From Pseudomonadota bacterium (GTDB lineage Bacteria > Bdellovibrionota > FAC87 > UBA2466): a stretch of DNA of 43,078 nucleotides. Of this stretch, positions 1-8,034 are shown piece after piece (within the stretch, counting starts at the first letter, position 1; the number at the start of each line of letters is the position of its first letter). The stretch lies in NCBI GenBank assembly GCA_009927165.1, contig RFNO01000103.1, positions 1-43,078 of the forward strand, read 5' to 3'. The position numbers and the translations under genes are program-made. The notes beneath the pieces are model-generated. The model ran no database searches. It worked only from the letters and a program-made list of their open reading frames with translations, and had not been told where the DNA came from.

Positions 1-10
1 TAAAAAGATG

Positions 11-83
11 TGCCCAGGGACGGAATCGAACCGCCGACACGAGGATTTTCAATCCTCTGCTCTACCGACTGAGCTACCTGGGC
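11..83 (-). tRNA. tRNA-Phe (anticodon GAA)
   Basis: On the minus strand the sequence folds as a complete cloverleaf. The 7-bp acceptor stem is GCCCAGG/CCTGGGC, the D arm is GCTC/GAGC, the anticodon stem is GAGGA/TCCTC around loop TTGAAAA (anticodon GAA), and the T arm contains TTCGATT. The discriminator is A at position 11. The next minus-strand bases are CAT, so CCA is not encoded and must be added by nucleotidyltransferase. It lies 55 bp downstream of rdgB on the same strand and could be read from that operon or from its own promoter. Confidence 0.96.
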
Positions 84-114
84 AAGTCAGAAAAGCGTTC
101 AAAAGAAGGTAGAA

Positions 115-142
115 GGTATCCAATGGAATGGGGAGTGGTCAA
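115..142 (-). promoter_or_regulatory. possible sigma-70 promoter for tRNA-Phe
   Basis: On the minus strand TTGACC (positions 142-137) is followed after 16 bp by GATACC (120-115), a 5/6 and a 3/6 match to the -35 and -10 consensus. A start near 107 would give a short leader before the tRNA at 83. The -35 overlaps the last codons of rdgB. The -10 is poor, so this is only a candidate. Confidence 0.3.
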
Positions 143-735
143 GTAAGCATGTGAGGATGTGATCGAACCCAAGAAAGAAAGGCCGAAACCGCCCGGCTTC
201 GATGGCTGACCAGGGCCTTTTCCTCTTCCGAAGCCACCCCCAGCCCCTTCTGGAGCTCCAAAGAGTAAAAAAGGGGATCGTATCCAAACCCCCCCTGTCC
301 TAGGGGCCGAACTTCGATACGACCCTCACAAATCCCTTCAAAAAACTGGGGTTCCTGGTGTCCGTCATAGTAGCAAAGCACACATCGAAACCGAGCTAGC
401 CAACTCTCCGGGGGACTGTTGCTGAGTTGTCGGTAAAGATAATCAAACCGTTCAGGCCAAGAAAACTCTTCTGATCCAAATCGGGCACTGTAGATACCAG
501 GAGCTCCTCCCAATACATCGATTTCAAGACCGGAATCATCAGAAAGTACTGGCGCTTGGTACACGTCAAAGAAACCCTGAGCTTTTTTTAGGGCGTTTTC
601 TTGGTAAGTTTTGCCATCTTCTAAAACGGCGGGCGCTCTGTGGTCGGGCCGAAGGCAGGAGAAAACCGGATGTAAGAGTTTTTCGAACTCTTTGATTTTT
701 CCAATATTTTGAGTGGCAATCAGAAGTGAGTTCAC
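139..735 (-). CDS. rdgB: RdgB/HAM1-family non-canonical purine NTP pyrophosphatase
   Basis: House-cleaning enzyme of the ITPase family. It hydrolyses dITP, ITP and XTP to the monophosphate plus pyrophosphate in the cytoplasm, keeping deaminated purines out of nucleic acids. The 198-residue protein has the usual family length. It opens with the nucleotide-binding signature LLIATQNIGKIKEF (residues 4-17) and has the catalytic-metal motif DDSGLEID near residue 66, followed by GAPGIYSARFG; GYDPLF appears near residue 153. The GTG start overlaps the rph stop codon by 4 bp (GTGA), which implies translational coupling. The rph-rdgB order is common in bacteria. Identification is by family motifs. Confidence 0.95.
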   Translation of the reverse strand: MNSLLIATQNIGKIKEFEKLLHPVFSCLRPDHRAPAVLEDGKTYQENALKKAQGFFDVYQAPVLSDDSGLEIDVLGGAPGIYSARFGSEEFSWPERFDYLYRQLSNSPPESWLARFRCVLCYYDGHQEPQFFEGICEGRIEVRPLGQGGFGYDPLFYSLELQKGLGVASEEEKALVSHRSRAVSAFLSWVRSHPHMLT

Positions 736-1448
736 TTCATTAAAACCTGCTTCTGGATTTGAAAAAGCTCATTGATTCCGCGTTCGGCTAATTGAAGCAA
801 TTGGTCTAAAGACCTCCGGTCGAAGGGCTCATTTTCAGCAGTGCCCTGAACCTCAATAAACTTTCCTTCAGAGGTCATCACTACGTTCATATCGACTTCG
901 GCGTCTTTGTCTTCGGGATAATCTAAATCCAACACTGCCGTTCCCTTCACCATGCCGACCGAAACTGCGGCAACCGCTTGTTTAGCCACTTGAGACAACA
1001 CAGGAATTTTGACTGACATTTTCTGTAAGGCCAACATAACTGCAACGTAACTTCCAGTGATGGAAGCAGTCCGAGTTCCACCATCAGCATCGATGACATC
1101 ACAATCCACTAAAATAGAGCGCTCGCCCAGCGTGTTCATATCAATGGCGGCCCTCAATGAACGACCGATGAGTCTTTGAATCTCCATGGTTCGACCACCA
1201 ATTTTGTTTCTCTCTCTCTGAATGCGCTGACCCGAACTGGCCGGAAGCATAGAGTACTCGGCCGTCAACCATCCCTTTCCCTGACCTTTAAGCCAATTGG
1301 GAATCGAATCTTCAATCATGGCAGAACAAACTACTCGGGTTCCTCCCATTTCGATCAAACACGATCCCGGAGGATGAGAAAGAAAATGGGGAGTGATTTT
1401 AATAGGCCTTAACTCAGAAGGACTGCGTCCGCTATGTCGAAAATTCAT
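732..1448 (-). CDS. rph: ribonuclease PH
   Basis: Phosphate-dependent 3'-5' exoribonuclease that trims the 3' ends of tRNA precursors and other RNAs, normally a hexamer. The 238-residue length matches the family. It starts with RHSGRSPSELRPI, characteristic of RNase PH. Further signatures are GGTRVVCSAMIE, GWLTAEYSMLP, the RxxR-type stretch around IQRLIGRSLRA, and DVIDADGGTRTASITGS, which carries the phosphate-binding and active-site residues. ATG at 1448 is only 2 bp after the amidase stop, and its Shine-Dalgarno (AGGA) lies inside the last amidase codons. Amidase, rph and rdgB therefore look like one translationally coupled operon, with tRNA-Phe, a likely class of substrate, just downstream. 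Confidence 0.97.
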   Translation of the reverse strand: MNFRHSGRSPSELRPIKITPHFLSHPPGSCLIEMGGTRVVCSAMIEDSIPNWLKGQGKGWLTAEYSMLPASSGQRIQRERNKIGGRTMEIQRLIGRSLRAAIDMNTLGERSILVDCDVIDADGGTRTASITGSYVAVMLALQKMSVKIPVLSQVAKQAVAAVSVGMVKGTAVLDLDYPEDKDAEVDMNVVMTSEGKFIEVQGTAENEPFDRRSLDQLLQLAERGINELFQIQKQVLMK

Positions 1449-1450
1449 GT

Positions 1451-2413
1451 CTATCCTAGTTTTCGGGTTCGAGAACCAAATTCAATAATTCCCGAGCTTA
1501 TAGCACTGGCTAGACGTTTTAGGTAGGCCTCTTTCGTCAGAAGAAGAGATTCCTGCGGGTGAGTAAGGTACCCCACTTCAACCAAGATCGCTGGCATATT
1601 AGTGCCATGGAGAACGGTGAAGGGTCCCTGACGTACTCCGCGCCCGTTAGAAGTTACTTGTTTGGAAATGGCAGAGAACATGTCCTCGGCAAAAAGCGCA
1701 CTCTCATTGGTGTGAAAAGTAGTTTGAACATCCGACAATATAGAGAGCACATCTGCTTTGTCTGTCGGCAAACTCCCTTCACTCTCTTTCAGGGCAAGCT
1801 TTTCTGCTTCGGGATCCGTTGCTTCGGGACTTAAAAAGTAAACTTCAAAACCTCTGGCTCTCACAACAGGTGAGGAGTTGAGATGAATACTAATAAACAT
1901 ATCTGCTCCCCAATCATTCGCTATTCGAGCTCTTTCTTTTAAGGGAATAAATACGTCCTCATCTCTACTTAGACGTATTTCTAAGGGATAGCCATTGAGC
2001 TTTGAAATTCGATCGAGTTCTCTTTTAACTTTTTTCGCAAGATTTAAGCTGATGTTTTTTTCCTGAATGCCGTAGCGTCCTGCTGCACCCATATCCTTGC
2101 CCCCATGGCCCGCATCCAAGAGCACTTTTACTCGGTAGGGAGACTCCTCAGTTTTAGTAGGTTTTTCATTGGTAATGGCACTCTTTTTTCGAACGGGAGA
2201 TTCCTCAAGCGTCACTAAATTGACGGGGCTCATTAATCCGGTTTGTACAGGATCGGTGACTCGAAGAATCATCTCGGAATCCATTTCAAACGAAGTCGGT
2301 GCTTCTTGCGCCAGGCATTGGCTACCGTTGAATTGCACTGACCAGAAAAGAATGAGGATTGGAATACAGAGCCAAGAACTTTGCATGTTAAAATGAAAAC
2401 ATAGCTTCCGCAT
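1451..2413 (-). CDS. exported N-acetylmuramoyl-L-alanine amidase (AmiC-type, Amidase_3)
   Basis: Zinc amidase that cuts the bond between N-acetylmuramic acid and the L-Ala of the stem peptide. From the start used here it is 320 residues. A signal-peptide-like N-terminus (MRKLCFHFN, then a hydrophobic run to about residue 30, SQCLAQ) precedes a linker. The catalytic domain follows, with VLLDAGHGGKDMGA (zinc His near residue 103), a Glu in IQEKNISL, the His of ISIHLNSS and the catalytic Glu in AILVEVGYLTHP. An in-frame TTG at 2464 would overlap the divergent spoIID-like gene; ATG 2413 leaves a 30-bp gap and gives a positively charged n-region. ATG 2386 is also possible. Divergent pairing with a SpoIID-type enzyme fits consecutive attack on the same glycan. 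Confidence 0.9.
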   Translation of the reverse strand: MRKLCFHFNMQSSWLCIPILILFWSVQFNGSQCLAQEAPTSFEMDSEMILRVTDPVQTGLMSPVNLVTLEESPVRKKSAITNEKPTKTEESPYRVKVLLDAGHGGKDMGAAGRYGIQEKNISLNLAKKVKRELDRISKLNGYPLEIRLSRDEDVFIPLKERARIANDWGADMFISIHLNSSPVVRARGFEVYFLSPEATDPEAEKLALKESEGSLPTDKADVLSILSDVQTTFHTNESALFAEDMFSAISKQVTSNGRGVRQGPFTVLHGTNMPAILVEVGYLTHPQESLLLTKEAYLKRLASAISSGIIEFGSRTRKLG

Positions 2414-2443
2414 TCCTGTCTGGAAGTGCCTCAGGAAAAACAA

Positions 2444-3601
2444 ATGAACAAAAAGATTTTTCAAAAATTCCCTCTGGGACTTTTATTGTTGTTTGGATTG
2501 GTTGCGATAAGCAGAGTGGGTGTCGCTACTGATATCCAGTCTAACACAGCCATCAGAGTTCTCCTAGACAGGGCGATCCCAAAAGGAAAAGTTCATTCGC
2601 TTTTATTGAGCTCTTATTATCGCGGCAACCCGAGTCGAGGCTGGATAAGATCAGGAAAAGAACTGGATATTTCGCTGGGTTACTCTCCTGCTTTTCCTAT
2701 TCAAGTTAATTCGCAACCCGTCAACGAAAGTTTCGTTTTTGTGCGAGGCGGCCAAAGCCCTTCCGACAAACTAAGATTGCAAGATGGGGTTTTTCGTGGC
2801 GCTCTGAAATGGACTCGAAAAGAAAATTCATTTTCCGTCGTTAATTATTTAGGAGTTGAAGATTACCTATTGGGAACCCTCGGAGAGGAAATGAGCCCAT
2901 CTTGGGAAATCGAAGCTCTGAAAGCTCAAGCAGTAGCTTCACGAACTTATGCACTTTACATGATAAATAATCCGAAGCACGAAGATTACGATGTGGAAAG
3001 GACCACACAAGATCAAGTTTATGGCGGAGTCGATGCTGAAGACCCCAGAGTACAATCGGCAGTTCGTGCTACACAAGGCGAAGTGCTTACATTTAATCAA
3101 TCTCCTATCAAAGCATTTTTTCATTCGCGCTGTGGTGGCTCTACCGAAACACCACGCTTTGTGTGGAACCATGGCGGAGTTTTTCCCCAACAGAAAGTTT
3201 CCTGTCCCTACTGCATTCGATTCCCCTTTGCCTGGCAAACGATCGTTAAGGCCGAGGAACTCCTGAGGTGGACAGGTCTCAGTTTGAAGACTCCGTTTCG
3301 AATAGAATCTGGAGATCGTGGTTCGTCGGGTCGACTGGCTAGCCTCAAGTTGGTTTCTGGAAATCAGAGAGCCGTGCTCGGAACAGATTTATTGAGAAGT
3401 CATGTCGGATATACCAAACTGAAGAGCACTAAATTCAATTGGAGACAGGAAGGCGACGAAGTAAGTTTTCATGGAGTTGGAAATGGCCACGGGGTGGGCA
3501 TGTGCCAGTGGGGGGCACGGTATTTAGCCCAACAAGGGAAGACTTATAAAGAGATACTAGCTCATTATTATCCCGGAGCCCTGATTCAAGTCCTGAAATG
3601 A
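2444..3601 (+). CDS. exported SpoIID/LytB-domain protein (putative peptidoglycan lytic enzyme)
   Basis: The SpoIID/LytB domain is known from the sporulation enzyme SpoIID, a lytic transglycosylase preferring peptide-free glycan; outside spore formers it occurs in exported cell-wall proteins. This 385-residue protein has a signal peptide (MNKKIFQKFPLG, then a hydrophobic stretch ending GVATD). The core has NYLGVEDYLLGTLGEEMSPSW and the helix ALKAQAVASRTYALY, where the family's catalytic Glu lies. At the end is the typical VGNGHGVGMCQWGARYLA. ATG 2444 is preferred over an in-frame GTG at 2426 because CAGGA sits 7 bp upstream and the product then begins with a proper signal peptide. The gene probably shares a very small regulatory space with the divergent amidase. 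Substrate specificity is inferred. Confidence 0.88.
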   Translation: MNKKIFQKFPLGLLLLFGLVAISRVGVATDIQSNTAIRVLLDRAIPKGKVHSLLLSSYYRGNPSRGWIRSGKELDISLGYSPAFPIQVNSQPVNESFVFVRGGQSPSDKLRLQDGVFRGALKWTRKENSFSVVNYLGVEDYLLGTLGEEMSPSWEIEALKAQAVASRTYALYMINNPKHEDYDVERTTQDQVYGGVDAEDPRVQSAVRATQGEVLTFNQSPIKAFFHSRCGGSTETPRFVWNHGGVFPQQKVSCPYCIRFPFAWQTIVKAEELLRWTGLSLKTPFRIESGDRGSSGRLASLKLVSGNQRAVLGTDLLRSHVGYTKLKSTKFNWRQEGDEVSFHGVGNGHGVGMCQWGARYLAQQGKTYKEILAHYYPGALIQVLK

Positions 3602-3642
3602 TTTTTCTATTAATTTTTTAAAATGTTGGTAGCTTTCGTGGC

Positions 3643-4656
3643 GTGCTTTTATCGGATTTTGATTATTCACTACCTCAAGAGCTCATTGCGCTAGAACCTT
3701 GTGAGCCTCGAGACCATTCGAGACTCTTGGTCGTTAATCGATCAGAGGGGTCTTTTTCCCATCATCGTTTCTATGAGCTTCCTCGTTTTTTAAATTCAGG
3801 GGATTGTTTAGTGAGGAACACCTCGCGTGTTATCCCGGCCCGACTCCCCGCTAGACTGACCAACGGAAAAAGCATCGAAGTTTTTTTAATTAAGCAACTA
3901 GACCCCAAAACGCAAACCTGGAAATGCCTAGTAAAACCGGGGAAAAGAGTTCGAGACACCGAAATCGTTTTTCTCAAAGACCAAAGTGAATGTTCGCTTT
4001 CTAAAAAACTGGACGGAACTTTTGAAGTGTCGTTTGCTCCGCAAAAAGATTTTTTCAATTGGCTTGAGACAGTGGGGGAACCCCCGCTACCCCCGTATAT
4101 CAAGCGAGAAGTAACCCCGAACGATCTCCTTCGTTATCAGACTGTTTTTTGTAAGGAAGCGGGTTCGGTTGCTGCTCCTACTGCTGGGCTGCATTTTACG
4201 GAGGAGCTGTTGCGCTCCATCGAGAAACAGGGCGTGGCTATTGCGGATGTTTTACTTCATGTGGGCTACGGAACATTTTCTCCCATTCGTACTCCCAACA
4301 TCAACGAACATGTGATGCACGAGGAGTTTTACAACATCCCCATTGATACCCTTGAAAAGATGAAAAGAAGGCGGCAGGCGGGCAACCGAGTTATTGCCGT
4401 GGGAACCACCACATTGCGCTCTTTGGAATCTCTCTCCGTTTATGGGGCCTCAGGAAATACTCAACTCTTTATTACCCCTGGGTACAAATTTAAGGAAGTT
4501 GACGGTTTGATTACGAATTTTCATCTACCGCAATCCACTCTGTTTATTCTCATGTGCGCACTTTTGGGCAAAGCACTCTGCCTGAACGCGTATGAAGAGG
4601 CTGTTAAGGAACGTTATCGGTTCTTCAGTTACGGTGACGCTATGCTGGTTCTTTAA
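3643..4656 (+). CDS. queA: S-adenosylmethionine:tRNA ribosyltransferase-isomerase
   Basis: Penultimate step of queuosine synthesis: transfers and isomerises the ribosyl moiety of SAM onto 7-aminomethyl-7-deazaguanine at position 34 of tRNAs with GUN anticodons, giving epoxyqueuosine. The 337-residue length is typical. Visible signatures are FDYSLPQELIALEP at the N-terminus, RDHSRLLVV, DCLVRNTSRVIPARL, SVAAPTAGLHFTEELL, DVLLHVGYGTFSPI and, at the C-terminus, VDGLITNFHLPQSTLFILMCALLG and RYRFFSYGDAMLVL. The start is GTG at 3643, fixed by alignment of the conserved LLSDFDYSLP beginning, because no strong Shine-Dalgarno is visible. It follows the SpoIID-like gene by 41 bp. No other queuosine gene lies nearby. 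Confidence 0.97.
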   Translation: MLLSDFDYSLPQELIALEPCEPRDHSRLLVVNRSEGSFSHHRFYELPRFLNSGDCLVRNTSRVIPARLPARLTNGKSIEVFLIKQLDPKTQTWKCLVKPGKRVRDTEIVFLKDQSECSLSKKLDGTFEVSFAPQKDFFNWLETVGEPPLPPYIKREVTPNDLLRYQTVFCKEAGSVAAPTAGLHFTEELLRSIEKQGVAIADVLLHVGYGTFSPIRTPNINEHVMHEEFYNIPIDTLEKMKRRRQAGNRVIAVGTTTLRSLESLSVYGASGNTQLFITPGYKFKEVDGLITNFHLPQSTLFILMCALLGKALCLNAYEEAVKERYRFFSYGDAMLVL

Positions 4657-4710
4657 ACATACCTTGACGACCCGCCTCCATCGCCAGTAGCCTTAGTACC
4701 TTTAATAGGC

Positions 4711-4739
4711 CAGCTGAAATCCCTGGGGGATAGCAGCTG
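4711..4739 (+). other. hairpin in the queA-rpsU intergenic region
   Basis: CAGCTG (4711-4716) and CAGCTG (4734-4739) pair, then an AA/AG internal loop, then ATCCC (4719-4723) pairs with GGGAT (4727-4731) around a TGG loop. The structure ends 30 nt before the rpsU start and is not followed by a T-tract, so it does not look like an intrinsic terminator. Inference: it may lie in the rpsU leader as a regulatory or processing structure. Confidence 0.45.
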
Positions 4740-4768
4740 ATAAACCGTTAGATGGGAGAGTGATACCT

Positions 4769-4969
4769 TTGCCAAGCCTTAAGGTAAAAGATAATGAGCC
4801 TTACGAAGGAGCCCTTCGCCGGTTTAAAAAAATCTGCGAAAAGGGTGGGATTCTTTCCGAAGTTAGACGCCGAGAGTTTTATGAAAAACCTTCGGTGCGC
4901 CGAAAGAAAAAATCCATCGCCGCTCGTAAGCGCGCTACAAAACGCGTATTCGATCGTCGTCCAGGCTGA
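4769..4969 (+). CDS. rpsU: 30S ribosomal protein S21
   Basis: Small basic protein of the 30S head/platform region, involved in initiation. The 66-residue product has the family core [18 protein letters not shown], then [15 protein letters not shown], then a Lys/Arg-rich tail. The start is chosen as TTG at 4769: it gives the expected [10 protein letters not shown] beginning and has GGGAG 10 bp upstream (4754-4758), whereas the in-frame GTG at 4760 overlaps that Shine-Dalgarno. It is the first gene of a rpsU-yqeY-mpg-dnaG-rpoD run, the classic macromolecular-synthesis operon with an insertion. Confidence 0.95.
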   Translation: MPSLKVKDNEPYEGALRRFKKICEKGGILSEVRRREFYEKPSVRRKKKSIAARKRATKRVFDRRPG

Positions 4970-4989
4970 TCATTCGGAGAATATTCAGC

Positions 4990-5436
4990 ATGGATCTTAA
5001 AACGACGTTACAGAATGACATGAAGACCGCGATGAAGTCGCAAGACTCTATTCGTTTAGGGTGTTTGCGAATGCTCATCGCGGAAATCAAAAAACGTGAA
5101 ATCGACAAGAGATCCCCTTTGGACGAAGGGGAGATTCAGAAGACTATTTCCACTCTGATTAAACAGCGTACAGAATCTGTCGTGGCCTTTGAAAAAGGCG
5201 GACGGATGGATTTGGCTGAAAAAGAGCAGGCCGAAATCTTGGTTCTTAAAGTTTATCTCCCGCAACAGCTTTCTTCGGCAGAAGTAGAAGCTCTTGTCGT
5301 GGCAGCTATTACTGAATCGGGCGCCTCTAGCCCAGCGGACATCGGTAAGGTGATGAAGCTTGCACTTGCCAAAGCTGAAGGACGAGCGGACGGAAAGCTT
5401 GTGAATGAAATCGCCCGCGCTAAACTCACAAAATAA
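4990..5436 (+). CDS. YqeY/GatB-C-terminal-like domain protein
   Basis: Small cytoplasmic helical protein of the YqeY family, related to the tail domain of the GatB subunit of tRNA-dependent amidotransferase. Its cellular role is not established. The 148-residue length is typical. Recognisable stretches are DMKTAMKSQDSIRLGCLRML near the N-terminus, IQKTISTLIKQRTES in the middle, ILVLKVYLPQQLS, and the C-terminal DIGKVMKLALAKAEGRADGK. It follows rpsU by 20 bp, and rpsU-yqeY-dnaG order is widespread. CGGAG lies about 11 bp before the ATG. The last 32 bp overlap the start of the next gene in another frame. Confidence 0.92.
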   Translation: MDLKTTLQNDMKTAMKSQDSIRLGCLRMLIAEIKKREIDKRSPLDEGEIQKTISTLIKQRTESVVAFEKGGRMDLAEKEQAEILVLKVYLPQQLSSAEVEALVVAAITESGASSPADIGKVMKLALAKAEGRADGKLVNEIARAKLTK

Positions 5437-6058
5437 ATTTCCCTTCATAGAACTTTCCCCCTCTTCGCTAGGTCCACCTCTTTCTCCAGAATTTTTTTTG
5501 CGAGACACTGTTACGGTTGCAAAGGAACTCTTGGGCAAAGGTCTTTTTATTAAACACTCAGGCGGATCCTACCTTTGTGAGATCGCCGAAGTGGAAGCCT
5601 ATTTAGGCGAAGGAGATGAATCCAGCCATAGTTTCCGGGGATTAACCCCCAGAAACCGATCGATGTTTGAAGCGGGAGGAACGGCCTACGTTTACCTCAT
5701 TTATGGTTTTTATCATTGTATTAACGTAGTTACAGAGGCCAAAGGCACAGGGGCAGCTGTGCTCATCCGGGCGGGCATTCCCCTTTGGGGACACAAACAA
5801 ATGCAAACAAATCGTAAACTTACGGGTTCGTACCAACTGAGGAACTTACTCAGCGGACCGGGCAAGCTCACTCAAGCCATGGGAATTGATAAACGGCTCG
5901 ATGGTAAAAAATTCGACCAAGCTAATTTCAAAATCGTCGACTTAGGCAAAAAATTGAGAGATTCTCAGATTGAATCATCAACTCGTATCGGCATCAGTAA
6001 GGCGAAAGAGCAAAAGCTCCGGTTTTTTATAAAATCGAGCCCTTGGATTTCCAAATAG
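5405..6058 (+). CDS. DNA-3-methyladenine glycosylase (Mpg/AAG family)
   Basis: Monofunctional base-excision glycosylase that removes alkylated purines such as 3-methyladenine and hypoxanthine. The 217-residue protein matches bacterial AAG-family length. Signatures are FFLRDTVTVAKELLGKGL, the catalytic segment CEIAEVEAYLGEGDESSHS (the Glu of EVEAYLG corresponds to the catalytic Glu of human AAG), LTPRNRSMFEAGGTAYVYL, IYGFYHCINVVTE and NLLSGPGKLTQAMGID. ATG 5405 lies inside the end of the YqeY-like gene and is preceded by GGAAAG. No later in-frame start leaves the domain intact. A DNA repair gene between yqeY and dnaG is an unusual insertion into this operon, although the overlap shows tight co-expression. 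Confidence 0.93.
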   Translation: MKSPALNSQNKFPFIELSPSSLGPPLSPEFFLRDTVTVAKELLGKGLFIKHSGGSYLCEIAEVEAYLGEGDESSHSFRGLTPRNRSMFEAGGTAYVYLIYGFYHCINVVTEAKGTGAAVLIRAGIPLWGHKQMQTNRKLTGSYQLRNLLSGPGKLTQAMGIDKRLDGKKFDQANFKIVDLGKKLRDSQIESSTRIGISKAKEQKLRFFIKSSPWISK

Positions 6059-6086
6059 CGACCCAGAAAAGTGAAGGAGAGAGATT

Positions 6087-7931
6087 TTGTTTTCGGATTC
6101 GATCCTCAACGAAATTCGAAGCCGTTGTGACATTGTCGATGTTATCGGTCGATATGTGACTTTGAAAAAGAGCGGTCAAGGCTATCAAGGCCTTTGCCCG
6201 TTTCACAACGAGAAGACTCCATCCTTTCATGTTCACCCACTCAAACAAGTCTATCGATGTTTTGGCTCTTGCCAAAAAGGTGGCAATGTTTTCACATTTT
6301 TAATGGAGCACGAGAAAATTGCATTCCCTGAAGCAGTTCGACGACTTGCGAAAGATGTCGGAGTAAAAATTGAAGAGGAAAAGACCTTTGTAAAAGCAAC
6401 TGCAAAGCCGCTGAGTGAAAGCCAAATTCGAGCATCCAAAGCTTTGGAATGGGCCGCTAAATACTTTCATCACTTGCTCACCCAAGACAAAAACTATGCT
6501 TTCGCTCTGAAATACTTAGAAAAACGAGGACTGACTTCCAAGTCTATTGAAAAATTCCGATTAGGCGTATCGCCCAAGGGTTGGGGCACACTGATTCAAG
6601 TAATGACCAAACGAGGATTTGCATGGGAAGACCTGCAAGCTGCAGGGCTAGTCGTCACTAAAGAAGATGGAAAATATCAGGGTTATGATCGATTTCGCGA
6701 ACGTTTAATGTTTCCCATCACTGACAAAAACGGAACCATTGTAGGATTCGGTGCGCGGGCGCTCAAAGAAGGAGATGAGCCTAAATATCTGAACTCCCCT
6801 GATACGCCACTCTTTAACAAGAGCCGAATACTTTATGGGCTATTTGAAAACCAAAGAGAAATTCGTGTGCAGGGAGAAGCGCTGGTCGTTGAAGGATACA
6901 TGGATGTCGTGGGGCTTTTTGAAGCAGGGGTTCCCAATGCGATAGCTCCCATGGGCACCGCTTTAACTCCTGAACACTGCCGCGAACTCAAAACATTTAC
7001 CCAAAAAGTGGTCACAGTATTTGATCCTGATTCGGCAGGAATCAATGCTTGGCACCGAAGCATGCCTCTTTTCCTAGAAAGCGGCTTGTTTGCTAAAGAC
7101 GTAACTTTGCCTGAAGGCTTAGATCCTGATGAATTCGTAAAAAAGAATGGGGCAGAGAAGTTTTTTGAGTTGTGCGATCAAGCCCCACAACAAGTCACCA
7201 AATATCTCAAAGAAATTGCTGCCAAGGGAAGCTTGGGCGAAAAGGATCGGGCCAAATATCTTCAAGAGTTGACTCCTATTCTGGTCGCTAGCCGGCGTTT
7301 ACCGGACAAAGGTGCCGTGCTGTGGGATGACGTCTCCAGACTTCTGAATGTTTCTTTTGATGCACTTCAAAAACTCACTCAAGATACGCAGTATCGATTG
7401 AGCAAACCAGCAGCACCTGCCTTTCCAGCACCTCGCCCGGTTCCAGCACGTCCGACTCCCGGTAAAATGAGTCGACGCCAACAGTTTCCACAAGATTGGG
7501 AATTTTTTAGGGCAGCTCTTCGAGCCCCCCAACAATTTCTTCAATTTCCTAAAGAGCATTGGGTGGGTTTTCTGAAAGAGCCCGAACTTGAGGCTATTTT
7601 ACTGCAGGCTTGGGACACCCAAGATGCCGTTCACATGGGAAACGTCCTCCAAGGAATGGCAGCGACCGCTAGTTGTCCCGAAATTTTGGCCTCGCTCACG
7701 GAAGCCCTACTGAAAGAAGTCGACTCAACTCCCGTAGATCCCCAATGGTTCCCAGAAGTGGCCAAGAGAATTTCTGAACGAAAACAAAGAGCTCAAATTC
7801 AGGGCCTAGCCAACCAAGTTCGATTGAGCCAACGCCTGGGAGACTCTGAGGAGCAGCTTAAGCTATTGGAACAATTGAAGAATGTTAAGCTGGGTAACCG
7901 GCCGCCCACCCCCTCCAAAGAAGGTCCATAA
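6087..7931 (+). CDS. dnaG: DNA primase
   Basis: Synthesises RNA primers at the replication fork together with DnaB helicase. The 614-residue protein has the standard order: N-terminal zinc-binding domain (residues 37-66), catalytic core, Toprim fold (about 265-345, with EALVVEGYMDVVGLFEAG and the acidic VFDPDSAG), and a C-terminal helicase-interaction region that is poorly conserved and rich in Pro/Ala near 450. The start is TTG at 6087, supported by AAGGAGA 6 bp upstream and by the canonical FSDSILNEIRSRCDIVDVI beginning. The zinc site reads CPFH then CFGSC, so the last cysteines are spaced CX3C where the common form is CX2C. Co-transcription with rpoD downstream is likely. Confidence 0.97.
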   Translation: MFSDSILNEIRSRCDIVDVIGRYVTLKKSGQGYQGLCPFHNEKTPSFHVHPLKQVYRCFGSCQKGGNVFTFLMEHEKIAFPEAVRRLAKDVGVKIEEEKTFVKATAKPLSESQIRASKALEWAAKYFHHLLTQDKNYAFALKYLEKRGLTSKSIEKFRLGVSPKGWGTLIQVMTKRGFAWEDLQAAGLVVTKEDGKYQGYDRFRERLMFPITDKNGTIVGFGARALKEGDEPKYLNSPDTPLFNKSRILYGLFENQREIRVQGEALVVEGYMDVVGLFEAGVPNAIAPMGTALTPEHCRELKTFTQKVVTVFDPDSAGINAWHRSMPLFLESGLFAKDVTLPEGLDPDEFVKKNGAEKFFELCDQAPQQVTKYLKEIAAKGSLGEKDRAKYLQELTPILVASRRLPDKGAVLWDDVSRLLNVSFDALQKLTQDTQYRLSKPAAPAFPAPRPVPARPTPGKMSRRQQFPQDWEFFRAALRAPQQFLQFPKEHWVGFLKEPELEAILLQAWDTQDAVHMGNVLQGMAATASCPEILASLTEALLKEVDSTPVDPQWFPEVAKRISERKQRAQIQGLANQVRLSQRLGDSEEQLKLLEQLKNVKLGNRPPTPSKEGP

Positions 7932-8034
7932 TCTGGCCTCAGGGACCATTGAAACGCCTCGCAACAAGTGATAGTAATGGTTGCTTATTTTTAAGAATCC
8001 AGAAGCCTGCTCTGAAAAGGGAGAGGAATTAAAC

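Noticed and set aside
4664-4693. TTGACG-N18-TAGCCT before rpsU
   Set aside because: The -10 matches only 3/6; not enough to call.
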